Source: Stenotrophomonas nematodicola (GTDB lineage Bacteria > Pseudomonadota > Gammaproteobacteria > Xanthomonadales > Xanthomonadaceae). From it: a stretch of 64,000 nucleotides of DNA. Below the pieces are notes generated by a model. It was not told the DNA's origin. It made no database searches and saw only the letters and a list, made by a program, of their open reading frames with translations. Both the position numbers and the translations under genes were made by a program. Shown here in pieces: positions 1 to 8,378 of the stretch (position 1 is its first letter; every line of letters starts with the position of its first letter). Location of the stretch: the NCBI RefSeq assembly GCF_009467805.1, contig NZ_WIAY01000002.1, positions 674,822 through 738,821 of the forward strand. The letters run 5' to 3'.

Positions 1-1544
1 TCATCGACGGCCTCGACCGGCTTGCCGCGGGCCTCGGCGACCTTGCCGGTGAAGTCGGCGTAGCCCTTGTTGATCACCGACTGGATGACCTGGCCCACGG
101 CCGGGTCCATCGGGCGGGTGATGTCGTAGGCACCGGCGAAGCGCGTGGTGCCCACACCGTCGGTGTGCACGCCGATCTTGTCCAGCGAACGGCTGACATT
201 GGGGATCATCCCGAAGATGCCGATCGAACCGGTGATGGTCGAGGCGTCGGCATAGATGCGATCGGCGTTCATGCTGATCCAGTACCCACCCGAGGCGGCC
301 AGGTCACCCATCGACACCACCACCGGCTTGCCGGCGGCCTTCAGCGCGACCACTTCGCGACGGATCTGCTCGGAGGCGAACACTTCACCGCCGGGCGAAT
401 CCACGCGCAGCACCACGGCCTTCACATCCTTGTCGTCGCGCGCTTCGCGCAGCAGCGCGGCGGTGGACTCGCCACCGATGCGGCCGGCCGGCAGGTCGCC
501 GCCGGAGATCTCGCCGGCAGCCACCACCACTGCCACCTGCGGACGCGCATCCACCGGCGAACGGCGGGTGTCGAGCAGCGCCAGGTAGGCGTCCATGTTG
601 ACGTTGCGGTAGCCACCGTCGGCGTCGCCATCGGCCACACCACGGTCGGCCAGCAGGTCCTCCACTTCCTCGCGGGTCTTCAGGCCATCGACCAGCTTCT
701 GCTGCAGGGCGAACTTGGCCAGGTCGCCACCGGCGGCGGCCACGCCTTCGGGCATGGTGTCGATACCGGCTGCCAGCTGCGCGGCATCCAGCTTGCGGGC
801 CTTGGCGATGTCGCCGAGGTAGCGCTGCCACACGTCGTTCATCCAGAACAGGTCCGCTTCCTTGGCCTGCGGCGACGCGGCGTCGAGCACGTACGGCTCC
901 GCGGCGGACTTGAACTCGCCCACCTTGAACAGGTGCACGTCCACGCCCAGCTTGTCCTGCAGGCCGGTGCGGAAGTACTGCCGGTAACGGCCGAGGCCTT
1001 CCAGCACCACCGAGCCCATCGGATCGAGATAGACCTCATCGGCCTGCGAGGCCAGCAGGTACTGCGACTGGCTCATGTTCTCGCTGAAGGCCACGACCTG
1101 CTTCTTGGCCGCGCGCAGGTCCTGCAGCGCCGCGACCACTTCGCGCATCGAGGCGAAACCGCTCGGCTGCAGTTTGTCCAGCTGCAGCACCACGCGCTCG
1201 ATCTTCTTGTCGTCGCGGGCCGCTTCGATGGCACGGATCAGGTCGCGCAGCTGCACTTCCTCGGCGCTGTTGTCGCCCACGGCGCGGGCCAGCGCGCGGC
1301 TGACCGGATCGGCGCTGAACTGCTCCACCAGGCGGCCTTCCGGCGCGATCACCAGCGTGGTCCGGTCCTGCAGCGGCTTGCTGGCCCCGGCGCCCTTGCC
1401 CATCGCGACGATGAACACAATCAGCAGCAGGAACAACAGACCGAAGAACAGCAGGTTGAGGATCAGCCTGCGGGTAAAGTTCATCACATCCCACAGCCCG
1501 ATGAAGAAGCTGGCGACGGGATTGCGACGCGCGGGTTGGTTCAT
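1..1544 (-). CDS. sppA: Signal peptide peptidase SppA (67K type), 3' end cut by window edge
   Basis: Inner-membrane serine protease that degrades cleaved signal peptides. The start is the ATG at 1544, preceded by GGAG. About 514 residues are visible and the C-terminus lies beyond base 1. A membrane segment near residues 25-48 is followed by two S49 peptidase repeats. The catalytic dyad of the family is present: the Lys of FKSAAEP (about residue 212) and the Ser of LAASGGYW (about residue 418), matching the spacing in the long E. coli-type enzyme. The gene runs in the same direction as the MATE gene upstream, with a gap of about 70 bp. Identification is firm from the motifs; the partial length is only due to the window edge. 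Confidence 0.95.
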   Translation of the reverse strand, partial: MNQPARRNPVASFFIGLWDVMNFTRRLILNLLFFGLLFLLLIVFIVAMGKGAGASKPLQDRTTLVIAPEGRLVEQFSADPVSRALARAVGDNSAEEVQLRDLIRAIEAARDDKKIERVVLQLDKLQPSGFASMREVVAALQDLRAAKKQVVAFSENMSQSQYLLASQADEVYLDPMGSVVLEGLGRYRQYFRTGLQDKLGVDVHLFKVGEFKSAAEPYVLDAASPQAKEADLFWMNDVWQRYLGDIAKARKLDAAQLAAGIDTMPEGVAAAGGDLAKFALQQKLVDGLKTREEVEDLLADRGVADGDADGGYRNVNMDAYLALLDTRRSPVDARPQVAVVVAAGEISGGDLPAGRIGGESTAALLREARDDKDVKAVVLRVDSPGGEVFASEQIRREVVALKAAGKPVVVSMGDLAASGGYWISMNADRIYADASTITGSIGIFGMIPNVSRSLDKIGVHTDGVGTTRFAGAYDITRPMDPAVGQVIQSVINKGYADFTGKVAEARGKPVEAVD

Positions 1545-1617
1545 GGAAAACTCCAGGTTGGCTTCTTGCCGTATTGCCAGAATAGCCGGTGCCGGCGGAT
1601 CCGGCATCGGACACAAG

Positions 1618-2985
1618 TCAGGGTGACGCCTGGGCGAGCCCGATGCGGCGGCTGCTGACGCGAAGACGCCAGGCCATCAGGATCGCCGCCGCGGTCAGGC
1701 CCAGGATCAGGCCCAGCCACATGCCCTGCGGCCCCATGCCCAGCCCCAGGCCCAGCCCGGCGCCGAGCGGCATGCCCAGCCCCCAGTACGAGAACATGGC
1801 GATGAACATCGGCACCCGGGTGTCCTTGAGACCGCGCAGCGCGCCGGCCGAGAGCACCTGGATGCCGTCCGGGAACTGGAACGCGGCCGCGTACAGCAGT
1901 AGCGTGGAGGCCAGGGCGGCCACGCCCAGGTCGGCGGTGTAGACGCCGACGATGGCGTCGTGGCCGAACAGCAGCACCAGCGCCGACAGCGTCTGCGTGC
2001 CCAGAATGATCACCAGACCGGCATTGGCCGCGCGCCGCACGCCCAGCCCGTTGCCGCTGCCGACCGCATGGCCCACGCGCACGGTGGTGGCCTCGGCTAC
2101 GCCCATCGGGATCATGAAGCACAGCTGGGCCACGTTGATTGCGATCTGGTGCGAGGCTGCTTCGGTGGCGCCGAGGCGGCCGATCAGCAGAGCGGTGACG
2201 ATGAACAGACCGCCTTCCATCAGAACGGTGATGCCGATCGGCAGGCCGGTACGCAGCAGGTCCCAGATTGCCGCCCAGCGCGGCAGCTCAACGTGCGAGA
2301 ACAGCTGCAGGTGGGCGAAGCGCCTGGTTTTCCACAGGTAGCCGGCAAAGCACAGCGCCTGGAGCCACATCATCGTCGCCGAGGCGATGCCCAGCCCTTC
2401 GGCGCCCATTTCCGGGAAACCGAGCTTGCCGTAGCAGAGCACATAGCCCAGCGGCGCCAGCACCAGCAGGCCGCCGAAGCCCAGGATCATGGTTGGCAGC
2501 GTCCAGTGCATGCCCTCGCTGAGATAGCGCATGCAGAAGTACAGCGTCAGTGCCGGGCCGCCCCAGCGCACCGCATGCAGGAACGCGGTCGCACCGGGCA
2601 CGATGTCCGGCGCGATGCCGAATGCCGGCAACAGCGGCGGTACCACCGTGAGGAAGGCGAACATGATCAGGCCCAGGCCAAGCGCCAACCACAGCGCCTG
2701 GCGGAACAACGGACCGATCTCACGCTCGCGTCCGGCACCGTGCAGCTGCGACACCGACGCGGTCAGCGAGATCAGGGTGCCGATCGGAATCAGCATCGGC
2801 AGCCACAGCAGCGCGGTACCGATGGTGACCGCGGCGAGCGTCTGCGTGCCGTGGTGGCCGGCGATGACGTTGTCGACGAACGAGATCAGGCCGGTGGAAA
2901 CGTGGCCGAGCACCAGCGGCAACGCAAGCAGACCGGTGGCGCGCACTTCCCGGGAAAGGCGCGGCGTGGGGGTAGCGATGGACAT
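1618..2985 (-). CDS. MATE family multidrug efflux transporter (NorM-like)
   Basis: Predicted 455-residue, 12-helix inner-membrane antiporter that exports drugs or metabolites against a Na+ or H+ gradient. The protein is hydrophobic throughout, with the two-bundle MATE layout. Its N-terminus (LPLVLGHVSTGLISFVDNVI) is typical of NorM proteins, and MEGGLFIVTALLIGRLG opens the second half. I chose ATG 2985 (MSIATP) over the in-frame TTG at 3003; neither has a strong ribosome binding site. The gene stands between sppA and the DUF3106 gene on the same strand, with about 120 bp on the upstream side. The substrate cannot be told from sequence. Confidence 0.92.
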   Translation of the reverse strand: MSIATPTPRLSREVRATGLLALPLVLGHVSTGLISFVDNVIAGHHGTQTLAAVTIGTALLWLPMLIPIGTLISLTASVSQLHGAGREREIGPLFRQALWLALGLGLIMFAFLTVVPPLLPAFGIAPDIVPGATAFLHAVRWGGPALTLYFCMRYLSEGMHWTLPTMILGFGGLLVLAPLGYVLCYGKLGFPEMGAEGLGIASATMMWLQALCFAGYLWKTRRFAHLQLFSHVELPRWAAIWDLLRTGLPIGITVLMEGGLFIVTALLIGRLGATEAASHQIAINVAQLCFMIPMGVAEATTVRVGHAVGSGNGLGVRRAANAGLVIILGTQTLSALVLLFGHDAIVGVYTADLGVAALASTLLLYAAAFQFPDGIQVLSAGALRGLKDTRVPMFIAMFSYWGLGMPLGAGLGLGLGMGPQGMWLGLILGLTAAAILMAWRLRVSSRRIGLAQASP

Positions 2986-3104
2986 GGGGATCACAGACGG
3001 CAACTACGGTCGCGCGCGGAGGGCACAGGCACCGGGTTGCGGCCCGCCATCTTACGCGTGCGGCATGACAAAACCCACGATGCCAAGTGAATGGGCGCGC
3101 GGTG

Positions 3105-3671
3105 TCAGTGGCCGACGTGCTGCTTCAGCCACGCATCGCGGGCGCCCGGCGCCAGCGCCAGGAACTGGCTGCGCACCTGCTCCCGTTCCTGCGGCGGCGT
3201 GCGCTGGGCGATCAGGCTGAGCTGGGCGAGCTGGTCCACGCTGAGCTGGCGCAGGACCGCCAGCGCCGGTTCGCGCTGCTCGGCCGGCAGGTAGCCGAAC
3301 AGGCCCTGCAGCTTCGGGAACGATTGGCCGAGGTGCGGCCCGAGCAGCCAGCCATCACGGAAGCGCTGGTCCTGCTGGGCGAAACGCTCGCGCAGGGTCT
3401 GCTGCTGGGCCGGCGTGAGCGCGGCAATGCGGCGTGCCCCGTCGCGGACACGGGCGCGCTCGGACTCGGGCAGCGACTGCCAGATGGCATAGCGGGCGCG
3501 CAGCTCGGCCAGTTGGGCCGGGTCCAGCGCGCTGGCGGTGGTCGGAATGGCGGTGCGGGTGGCCGGCACCGGCGTGGCCTCCGACGGCAGCGGCAATGGC
3601 ACCGACGTCGCCGCCGCAGGGACCGACAGGGTCGCGGCCAGGCAGGCCATCAGCAGGATCGGCTTATTCAT
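3105..3671 (-). CDS. Secreted DUF3106-family protein
   Basis: A 188-residue protein with a clear signal peptide (MNKPILLMACLAATLSVPAAA) and a charged, Gln/Arg-rich helical region at about residues 55-185 that matches the DUF3106 pattern of repeated L..L...ER....R...L segments. It is probably periplasmic and of unknown function. It starts at ATG 3671 inside the end of the upstream sigma-like membrane gene (8-base overlap), so the two are almost certainly translated together. The Arg/Gln-rich helices resemble small periplasmic metal- or sigma-pathway sensors, but that is only a likeness, not a recognised motif. Confidence 0.8.
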   Translation of the reverse strand: MNKPILLMACLAATLSVPAAATSVPLPLPSEATPVPATRTAIPTTASALDPAQLAELRARYAIWQSLPESERARVRDGARRIAALTPAQQQTLRERFAQQDQRFRDGWLLGPHLGQSFPKLQGLFGYLPAEQREPALAVLRQLSVDQLAQLSLIAQRTPPQEREQVRSQFLALAPGARDAWLKQHVGH

Positions 3672-4668
3672 CGGCGCCTGCCGTCTCCAGGCCGGCGGTA
3701 GCGGGTTCAGGGCGGCTGGGTTGCGGCTGTGACTCGTCCACCGGCACCGGGCCGCCCGCGGCGAACCAGGCGTACAGATCGGCATCGCGGGCCACCGCCA
3801 GGTCCGGATCGGCGAGCATTGCCGCATCGCTGGCCGCATGGGCGGCGGCGGCGGGCGCGATGGTCGGCGGATCGGCCTCGGGCAGGGCTTCGGTGCTGAC
3901 CGGATTGTCCACGGCCACCGCGCCGTCGGGCACGCTGGCGGCCGGATCGACCGCGGAACGACTGTGCTTCCACCACGTGGCCCCGCCCAGCAGCGCGGCC
4001 ACCGTCCCCGCCACGATCACCAGGCCGCGCCACGGCACACGGCGCCCCTGGCGGCGGGCCCGGACGCGGGGTGCCGGTGCGGCGTCGGTCTTGACCGGGG
4101 TGCGCCACGACGCCGCATCGCTGGGCGCGGCGGGCGCCGCCACCGGCTGCTGCAGGCGCTGCAGGCGCGTGGCCGGCACCTCGCGCAGGCGCTGCTGGAC
4201 CTGCTCGGCCAGCGCGCGCCAGCCGGCTGCGTCGGGATGGCCCTGGGCATCGCGCGGGCACGCCTCGGCCAGCGCCTGCTGGTAATCGGCGACCGGCAGA
4301 TCCAGGATCTGTGCCGCAGCGGCCTCGTCCAGGCCCCCGCCGACACGCAGCAGCAGCGCCAGCCGGGCCGGCGGTGCCAGCGTCGGCAGATGGGCCAGCC
4401 CGGGCGGCCACTGTCCCCCCGCAGCGGGCACGCGGATCGGGTGGCGGTGCGCCAGCAGGATCCAGAACCGGTCCGGCCATTGGGCCATCGGCACATCGCT
4501 GGCGATGCCGGCAAAGGCGCGCATCACCGCCACCAGTGCCTGCTCGGCCACGGTGGGGTCGCCACACTGCAGTTCGGCCACCACCAGGGCACGGCGTTCA
4601 ACGCCGCGGAGAAACGCCGACAGCGCACCGGCTGCAGTAGAAGAAACGGGGGCGGTCGCAGCCGTCAT
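3664..4668 (-). CDS. Sigma-70-like N-terminal domain fused to a transmembrane segment
   Basis: A 334-residue protein starting at ATG 4668 with GGAG upstream. Residues 15-75 resemble a degenerate ECF sigma region 2 (FLRGVERRALVVAELQCGD, then a W..RFW..L pattern). Residues 94-140 resemble region 4 (LAPPARLALLLRVGGGLDEA followed by a helix-turn-helix-like ILDLPVADYQQAL). A basic Pro/Ala linker leads to a single membrane helix at about 213-231, and about 100 acidic Ala/Pro-rich residues follow. This looks like a sigma-type regulator tethered to the membrane, with the tail in the periplasm. It overlaps the downstream DUF3106 gene by 8 bases, suggesting a joint function. The family likeness is distant and the function is inferred. 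Confidence 0.6.
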   Translation of the reverse strand: MTAATAPVSSTAAGALSAFLRGVERRALVVAELQCGDPTVAEQALVAVMRAFAGIASDVPMAQWPDRFWILLAHRHPIRVPAAGGQWPPGLAHLPTLAPPARLALLLRVGGGLDEAAAAQILDLPVADYQQALAEACPRDAQGHPDAAGWRALAEQVQQRLREVPATRLQRLQQPVAAPAAPSDAASWRTPVKTDAAPAPRVRARRQGRRVPWRGLVIVAGTVAALLGGATWWKHSRSAVDPAASVPDGAVAVDNPVSTEALPEADPPTIAPAAAAHAASDAAMLADPDLAVARDADLYAWFAAGGPVPVDESQPQPSRPEPATAGLETAGADE

Positions 4669-5106
4669 AGCAACTCCATCAAGTGGGGAAATGATAGCGA
4701 TTGCGCCGGCCCGTCGGGCATGCCGATGTAGTTGACATGTGAAGGCCCATGCCGACCTTGATGTCGCAATCAGCCGCAGGTTGTGCACAGCACCAACGAA
4801 ATCGGCAGGAAGTGGCAGCGCCTCACGGGACCGGGGGATGTTTCAACTTTGTTTCACAGATATCTTGTTGTTTTTATTGACTATTGTTATGTGGCTATTT
4901 TTTGACCAATCCGACACGAAGGTCGGAAGTTCCTTACCCATCGTCCCAAGATCGGCAGTCGCACACAGACTTATCCACAGAAGATGTGGATAAGCCTGAA
5001 TCTCCAATCCACACCGATATTTAGGTGCGATTTATTCTTCTCGCCGCATGGCGAGACTGTCTCGATGCACGGCCGACGGGTCCGGTCGGGCCGCTACACT
5101 GCACCG
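4669..5106. other. AT-rich divergent intergenic region between the sigma-like gene and priA
   Basis: About 440 bp with no convincing gene. Positions 4842-4915 are strikingly A/T-rich compared with the surroundings and include long T runs. A perfect inverted pair of DnaA boxes lies at 4971-4993, and a one-mismatch DnaA-box-like site (TTGTGCACA) lies at 4781-4789. The region must hold the divergent promoters for the two flanking genes. TTGACT at 4878-4883 is a possible -35 element for priA, without a good -10. The 84-codon open frame inside it (4739-4993) has no ribosome binding site. Confidence 0.6.
4971..4993. promoter_or_regulatory. Inverted pair of perfect DnaA boxes
   Basis: TTATCCACA at 4971-4979 and its exact reverse complement TGTGGATAA at 4985-4993 are separated by five bases, giving a 23-bp dyad. 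TTATCCACA is the highest-affinity DnaA box of E. coli. The dyad sits next to an A/T-rich stretch upstream of priA, whose product restarts replication. DnaA control of priA or a DnaA-titrating site are the natural readings. The absence of dnaA, dnaN, rpmH or parAB nearby argues against this being the chromosomal origin. Confidence 0.65.
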
Positions 5107-7332
5107 ATGTCCAGCCCCGTTCTGCCCCGGTCGGCGTCTGCCCGACCCGATCCGACCCCGTCCTTCCCGACCCTGCGCGTGGCCCTGCCGGTGCCGCTGC
5201 CGCAGCTGTTCGACTACGCGCCGCCGCCCGGGACCGCCGCCGTACCGGGCCAGGTCGGTTGCCGGGTACGGGTGCCGTTCGGGGCGCGCGAGCTGATCGG
5301 CATGGTGGCCGCGGTCGGCGCGGTGGACAGCCCGGACAGCCTGCGGGAGGCGCAGGCGTGGATCGATCCGCAGCCGCTGCTGGGCGGCGAACTGTGGGCC
5401 TCGTTGCAGTGGCTGGCGCGTTACACCCACGCCCCGCTCGGTGAGGTGGTGAGTACGGCGCTGCCGGCGCCATTGCGGCGGGGCGATCCGGTGCCGGACA
5501 CCCATCCGTGGGGCTGGCAGCTCACCGCCGAGGGCACGCAGCAGCGTGAGCGGCTGCGCGCGGGTACCCGCCCGCAGCGCCTGGCAACCTGGCTGGCCGA
5601 CGGGCCGGTGGACGAGGACCGGCTGGATGGCCTCATGGACGACTGGCGCAGCGCCGCACGGTCGCTGGCCAAGCGCGGACTGGTGGAGCGGGTGGCGCTG
5701 GCCCATTCGGCGCCGGCGGTCAGCGTGCGCGCCGCGCCTGCGCCCAATCCCGAACAGGCCGACGCGATCGCCGCGATCAGCGCCGCCAGCGGTTTCGCCC
5801 CGTTCCTGCTCGACGGCGTGACCGGCAGTGGCAAGACAGAGGTGTATCTGCAGGCCATCGCCACCTGCCTGGCGCAGGGCCGGCAGGCACTGGTGCTGGT
5901 GCCGGAGATCGGCCTCACACCGCAGACACTGTCGCGCTTCCGCACCCGCTTCGGCATTCCGGTGCATGCGCTGCATTCGGGCCTGAACGACAACGAGCGC
6001 GCCCGCGTATGGGCCGCCGCCGCCCGTGGCGAGGCGCAGATCATCGTCGGCACGCGCTCGGCGGTGTTCACCCCGCTGCCCAACGCCGGGTTGATCGTGG
6101 TCGATGAAGAGCACGACGGCAGCTACAAGCAGCAGGACGGCATCCGCTATCACGCCCGTGATTTCGCGCTGGTGCGCGCCAAGGCGCTGGATGTGCCGGT
6201 GGTGCTGGGCAGTGCGACGCCGTCGCTGGAATCGCTGCACAACGCGCAGGCGGGGCGTTACATGCACCTGCGCCTGAAACAGCGGGCCGGCGAGGCACGG
6301 CCGCCGCGCGTGCGGGTGCTGGACGTGCGCAAGCGGCCGCTGCGCGATGGGCTGTCACCGGACGTACTGGACGGCATCGCCCAACACGTGCAGGCCGGGC
6401 ACCAGGTGCTGGTGTTCAAGAACCGCCGCGGCTACGCGCCGGTACTGCTGTGCCATGACTGCGGCTGGACCGCGCCCTGCCAGCGCTGCGATGCACCGAT
6501 GACCGTGCATGCCGGCGGGCGCCGACTGCAATGCCATCACTGCGGTGCGCGCCAGGCGGCGCCGTTGGCCTGCCCGGACTGCGGCAGCCTCGCTCTGCAG
6601 CCGCAGGGGATCGGCACCGAACGACTGGAGGAGCATCTGGTCGAGGCATTCCCCGAGGTGCCGGTGATCCGCATCGACCGTGGCACCACCGGCAAACGCG
6701 ATGCACTGGAGACCCAGCTGGCCACGCTCGGCGACCAGGCCGGCATCCTGGTCGGCACGCAGATCCTGGCCAAGGGTCACGACCTGCCCAAGCTCACGCT
6801 GGTGGTGGTGGTGGGCATCGACGAAGGGCTGTTCTCGGCCGACTTCCGCGCCAGCGAGAAGCTGGCCCAGCAGCTGATCCAGGTGGCCGGTCGGGCAGGA
6901 CGCGCCGAGCATCCCGGTGAGGTCTGGTTGCAGACCCATCATCCGGGACATCCCCTGCTGGACACCCTGGTCAATGGCGGCTACCACGCGTTTGCCGCGG
7001 CAGAGCTGCAGCAGCGCGAAGCGGCCGGGTTCCCGCCGTTCGCGCATCTGGCTCTGCTGCGTGCCGAAGCGCAGCAGGTGGAGCATGCCAACGCCATGCT
7101 GATGGCGGTGCGCGCACTGGTACCGGATGACGCGGTGATCGAACGCTACGGCCCGATGCCGGCCCCGATGCCGCGCCGCGCCGGCTATCAACGCGTGCAG
7201 CTGCTGCTGTCGGCCCCCGCGCGCGGACCGTTGCATCGGGCGCTGGACCAGGTCACCCCGCAGATCTCCGCACTACCGCAGGCGCGGCGCGTGCGCTGGT
7301 CGCTGGATGTGGACCCGACTGACCTGTACTGA
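5107..7332 (+). CDS. priA: Primosomal protein N', replication restart helicase PriA
   Basis: A 741-residue 3'-5' DNA helicase that recognises stalled forks and reloads the replisome. The N-terminal DNA-binding domain (about 1-195) is followed by the helicase core with Walker A GVTGSGKTE (Lys about 243), the DEEH box (333-336), the SAT motif GSATPS, a zinc-binding insertion with paired CxxC motifs (about 449-493: CHDC, CQRC, CHHC, CPDC), and motif VI QVAGRAGRA. The ATG at 5107 gives the usual family length; in-frame starts further upstream (5065) are possible, and no strong ribosome binding site decides between them. The promoter region carries a DnaA-box dyad about 115 bp upstream. Confidence 0.97.
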   Translation: MSSPVLPRSASARPDPTPSFPTLRVALPVPLPQLFDYAPPPGTAAVPGQVGCRVRVPFGARELIGMVAAVGAVDSPDSLREAQAWIDPQPLLGGELWASLQWLARYTHAPLGEVVSTALPAPLRRGDPVPDTHPWGWQLTAEGTQQRERLRAGTRPQRLATWLADGPVDEDRLDGLMDDWRSAARSLAKRGLVERVALAHSAPAVSVRAAPAPNPEQADAIAAISAASGFAPFLLDGVTGSGKTEVYLQAIATCLAQGRQALVLVPEIGLTPQTLSRFRTRFGIPVHALHSGLNDNERARVWAAAARGEAQIIVGTRSAVFTPLPNAGLIVVDEEHDGSYKQQDGIRYHARDFALVRAKALDVPVVLGSATPSLESLHNAQAGRYMHLRLKQRAGEARPPRVRVLDVRKRPLRDGLSPDVLDGIAQHVQAGHQVLVFKNRRGYAPVLLCHDCGWTAPCQRCDAPMTVHAGGRRLQCHHCGARQAAPLACPDCGSLALQPQGIGTERLEEHLVEAFPEVPVIRIDRGTTGKRDALETQLATLGDQAGILVGTQILAKGHDLPKLTLVVVVGIDEGLFSADFRASEKLAQQLIQVAGRAGRAEHPGEVWLQTHHPGHPLLDTLVNGGYHAFAAAELQQREAAGFPPFAHLALLRAEAQQVEHANAMLMAVRALVPDDAVIERYGPMPAPMPRRAGYQRVQLLLSAPARGPLHRALDQVTPQISALPQARRVRWSLDVDPTDLY

Positions 7333-7373
7333 ACGCTGCGCGCGTCGGCCCGCGCCCTCTCCGATACGCGATG

Positions 7374-7577
7374 TCAGTGCTGCAGCAAGGCCAACGGTCG
7401 CGCGTCGGCGTTGGCGCGTCCCTCTGCGAAACCCTCGACCACATCCGGCACGACACCGCTGACCAGCAACACCAGCGCGGCCGCCACCAGCATGGTGCGG
7501 CGGTTGCGGCGATAGCCCACCACCAGCAACACCGCGCCGACCACCAACAGCCCCAGTTCCAAGACGTACATCCCCAT
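7374..7577 (-). CDS. Small two-helix membrane protein
   Basis: A 67-residue protein starting at ATG 7577, with AAGGAG eight to nine bases upstream. It has two hydrophobic helices (about residues 4-20 and 28-46) separated by a short basic loop (YRRNRR), followed by an acidic, polar tail. It resembles many small uncharacterised inner-membrane proteins, and I do not recognise a specific family. It lies between priA (convergent) and the GST gene (divergent). The clean ribosome binding site and the coding bias of this frame support it being real. Confidence 0.65.
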   Translation of the reverse strand: MGMYVLELGLLVVGAVLLVVGYRRNRRTMLVAAALVLLVSGVVPDVVEGFAEGRANADARPLALLQH

Positions 7578-7680
7578 CCGTTTCGCTCCTTGAAGGTGAC
7601 CGTGACGCGGCCGATCGGCGTATCGTAGCCGCACCGCGCGGCCATGTGGCGCGCATTCCATTCGAACGGGAAGCCTGACC

Positions 7681-8301
7681 ATGCTGAAGATCTGGGGCCG
7701 CCGCAATTCCAGCAACGTGCGCAAGGTGCTGTGGTGCGCCGAAGAAATCGGAGCGCCGTACGAGTCGATCGAGGTTGGCGGCGCGTTTGGCGGCACACAG
7801 TCGCCGGAGTACCGTGCGATGAATCCCAACGGCCTGGTGCCGGTGATCGAAGACCACGGCCTGCCGCTGTGGGAATCCAACACCATCGTGCGCTATCTGG
7901 CCGCGCGTTATTCGCTCGGCACGCTGTATCCGGAAGATGTGGTCGAGCGTGCGCAGTCGGAGAAGTGGATGGACTGGACCACCTCCACCTTTTCCGGCGC
8001 CTTCCGCGATCTGTTCTGGGGCACGCTGCGTACCGCCCCGGCCGACCGCGACGACGCGCGCATTGCGGCCGCGCTGGTGCGCTCGGGTGAGCTGCTGGCG
8101 ATGGCCGACGATGCATTGTCGCGCCAGCCCTGGTTGTCCGGCGAGCGCTTCGCGATGGGCGACATTCCGCTGGGCGCCTTTGCCTACGCGTGGTTCGAAA
8201 TGCCCATCCAGCGCCCCGCGCTGCCGCACCTGGCCGACTGGTACGAGCGACTGAAGCAGCGGCCCGCGTACCAGCGCGGTGTCATGACGGCGTTGACCTG
8301 A
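7681..8301 (+). CDS. Glutathione S-transferase family protein
   Basis: A 206-residue cytosolic thioredoxin-fold transferase. The N-terminal domain begins MLKIWGRRNSSNVRKVLWC, with the Ser/Asn active-site region of bacterial theta/beta-like enzymes. The cis-proline segment NGLVPVIEDHGLPLWESNTI holds the glutathione-binding Glu-Ser pair. An all-helical C-terminal domain (about 90-200) follows. The start is ATG 7681. It is a single gene that diverges from the small membrane protein. The substrate is unknown; stress detoxification is the usual role. Confidence 0.92.
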   Translation: MLKIWGRRNSSNVRKVLWCAEEIGAPYESIEVGGAFGGTQSPEYRAMNPNGLVPVIEDHGLPLWESNTIVRYLAARYSLGTLYPEDVVERAQSEKWMDWTTSTFSGAFRDLFWGTLRTAPADRDDARIAAALVRSGELLAMADDALSRQPWLSGERFAMGDIPLGAFAYAWFEMPIQRPALPHLADWYERLKQRPAYQRGVMTALT

Positions 8302-8316
8302 GCCGGGGACCTCGCC

Positions 8317-8378
8317 GGTAGCGACGACCGCTGGTCGGCTCAGGCGCGCAGCGCAGCCGACCAACGGTCGGCGCTACC
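8317..8378. repeat. Inverted pair of GTAG-type (SMAG-like) REP hairpins
   Basis: Two 24-bp units, 8317-8340 and 8355-8378, are inverted copies differing at only two positions, with a 14-bp spacer. Each begins (on its own strand) with GGTAGCG and contains a hairpin with a GACC/GGTC core (stems at 8325-8337 and 8356-8372). This matches the description of the SMAG repeats of Stenotrophomonas maltophilia: short hairpins with GTAG at one end, often paired. The right-hand unit overlaps the stop codon of the NYN gene. Probable roles are transcription termination or mRNA 3'-end protection. Confidence 0.75.

Noticed and set aside
165..1658. Long plus-strand open frame opposite sppA
   Set aside because: Low-complexity His/Arg/Gln-rich translation typical of an antisense frame in GC-rich DNA; sppA on the other strand has catalytic motifs and a ribosome binding site.
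4739..4993. 84-codon frame in the AT-rich region
   Set aside because: No ribosome binding site, runs through the DnaA-box dyad and AT-rich DNA, and resembles no protein; hydrophobic part comes from T runs.
4971..4993. Chromosomal replication origin
   Set aside because: Only two or three boxes and none of the usual origin genes nearby; treated as a DnaA-responsive site instead.
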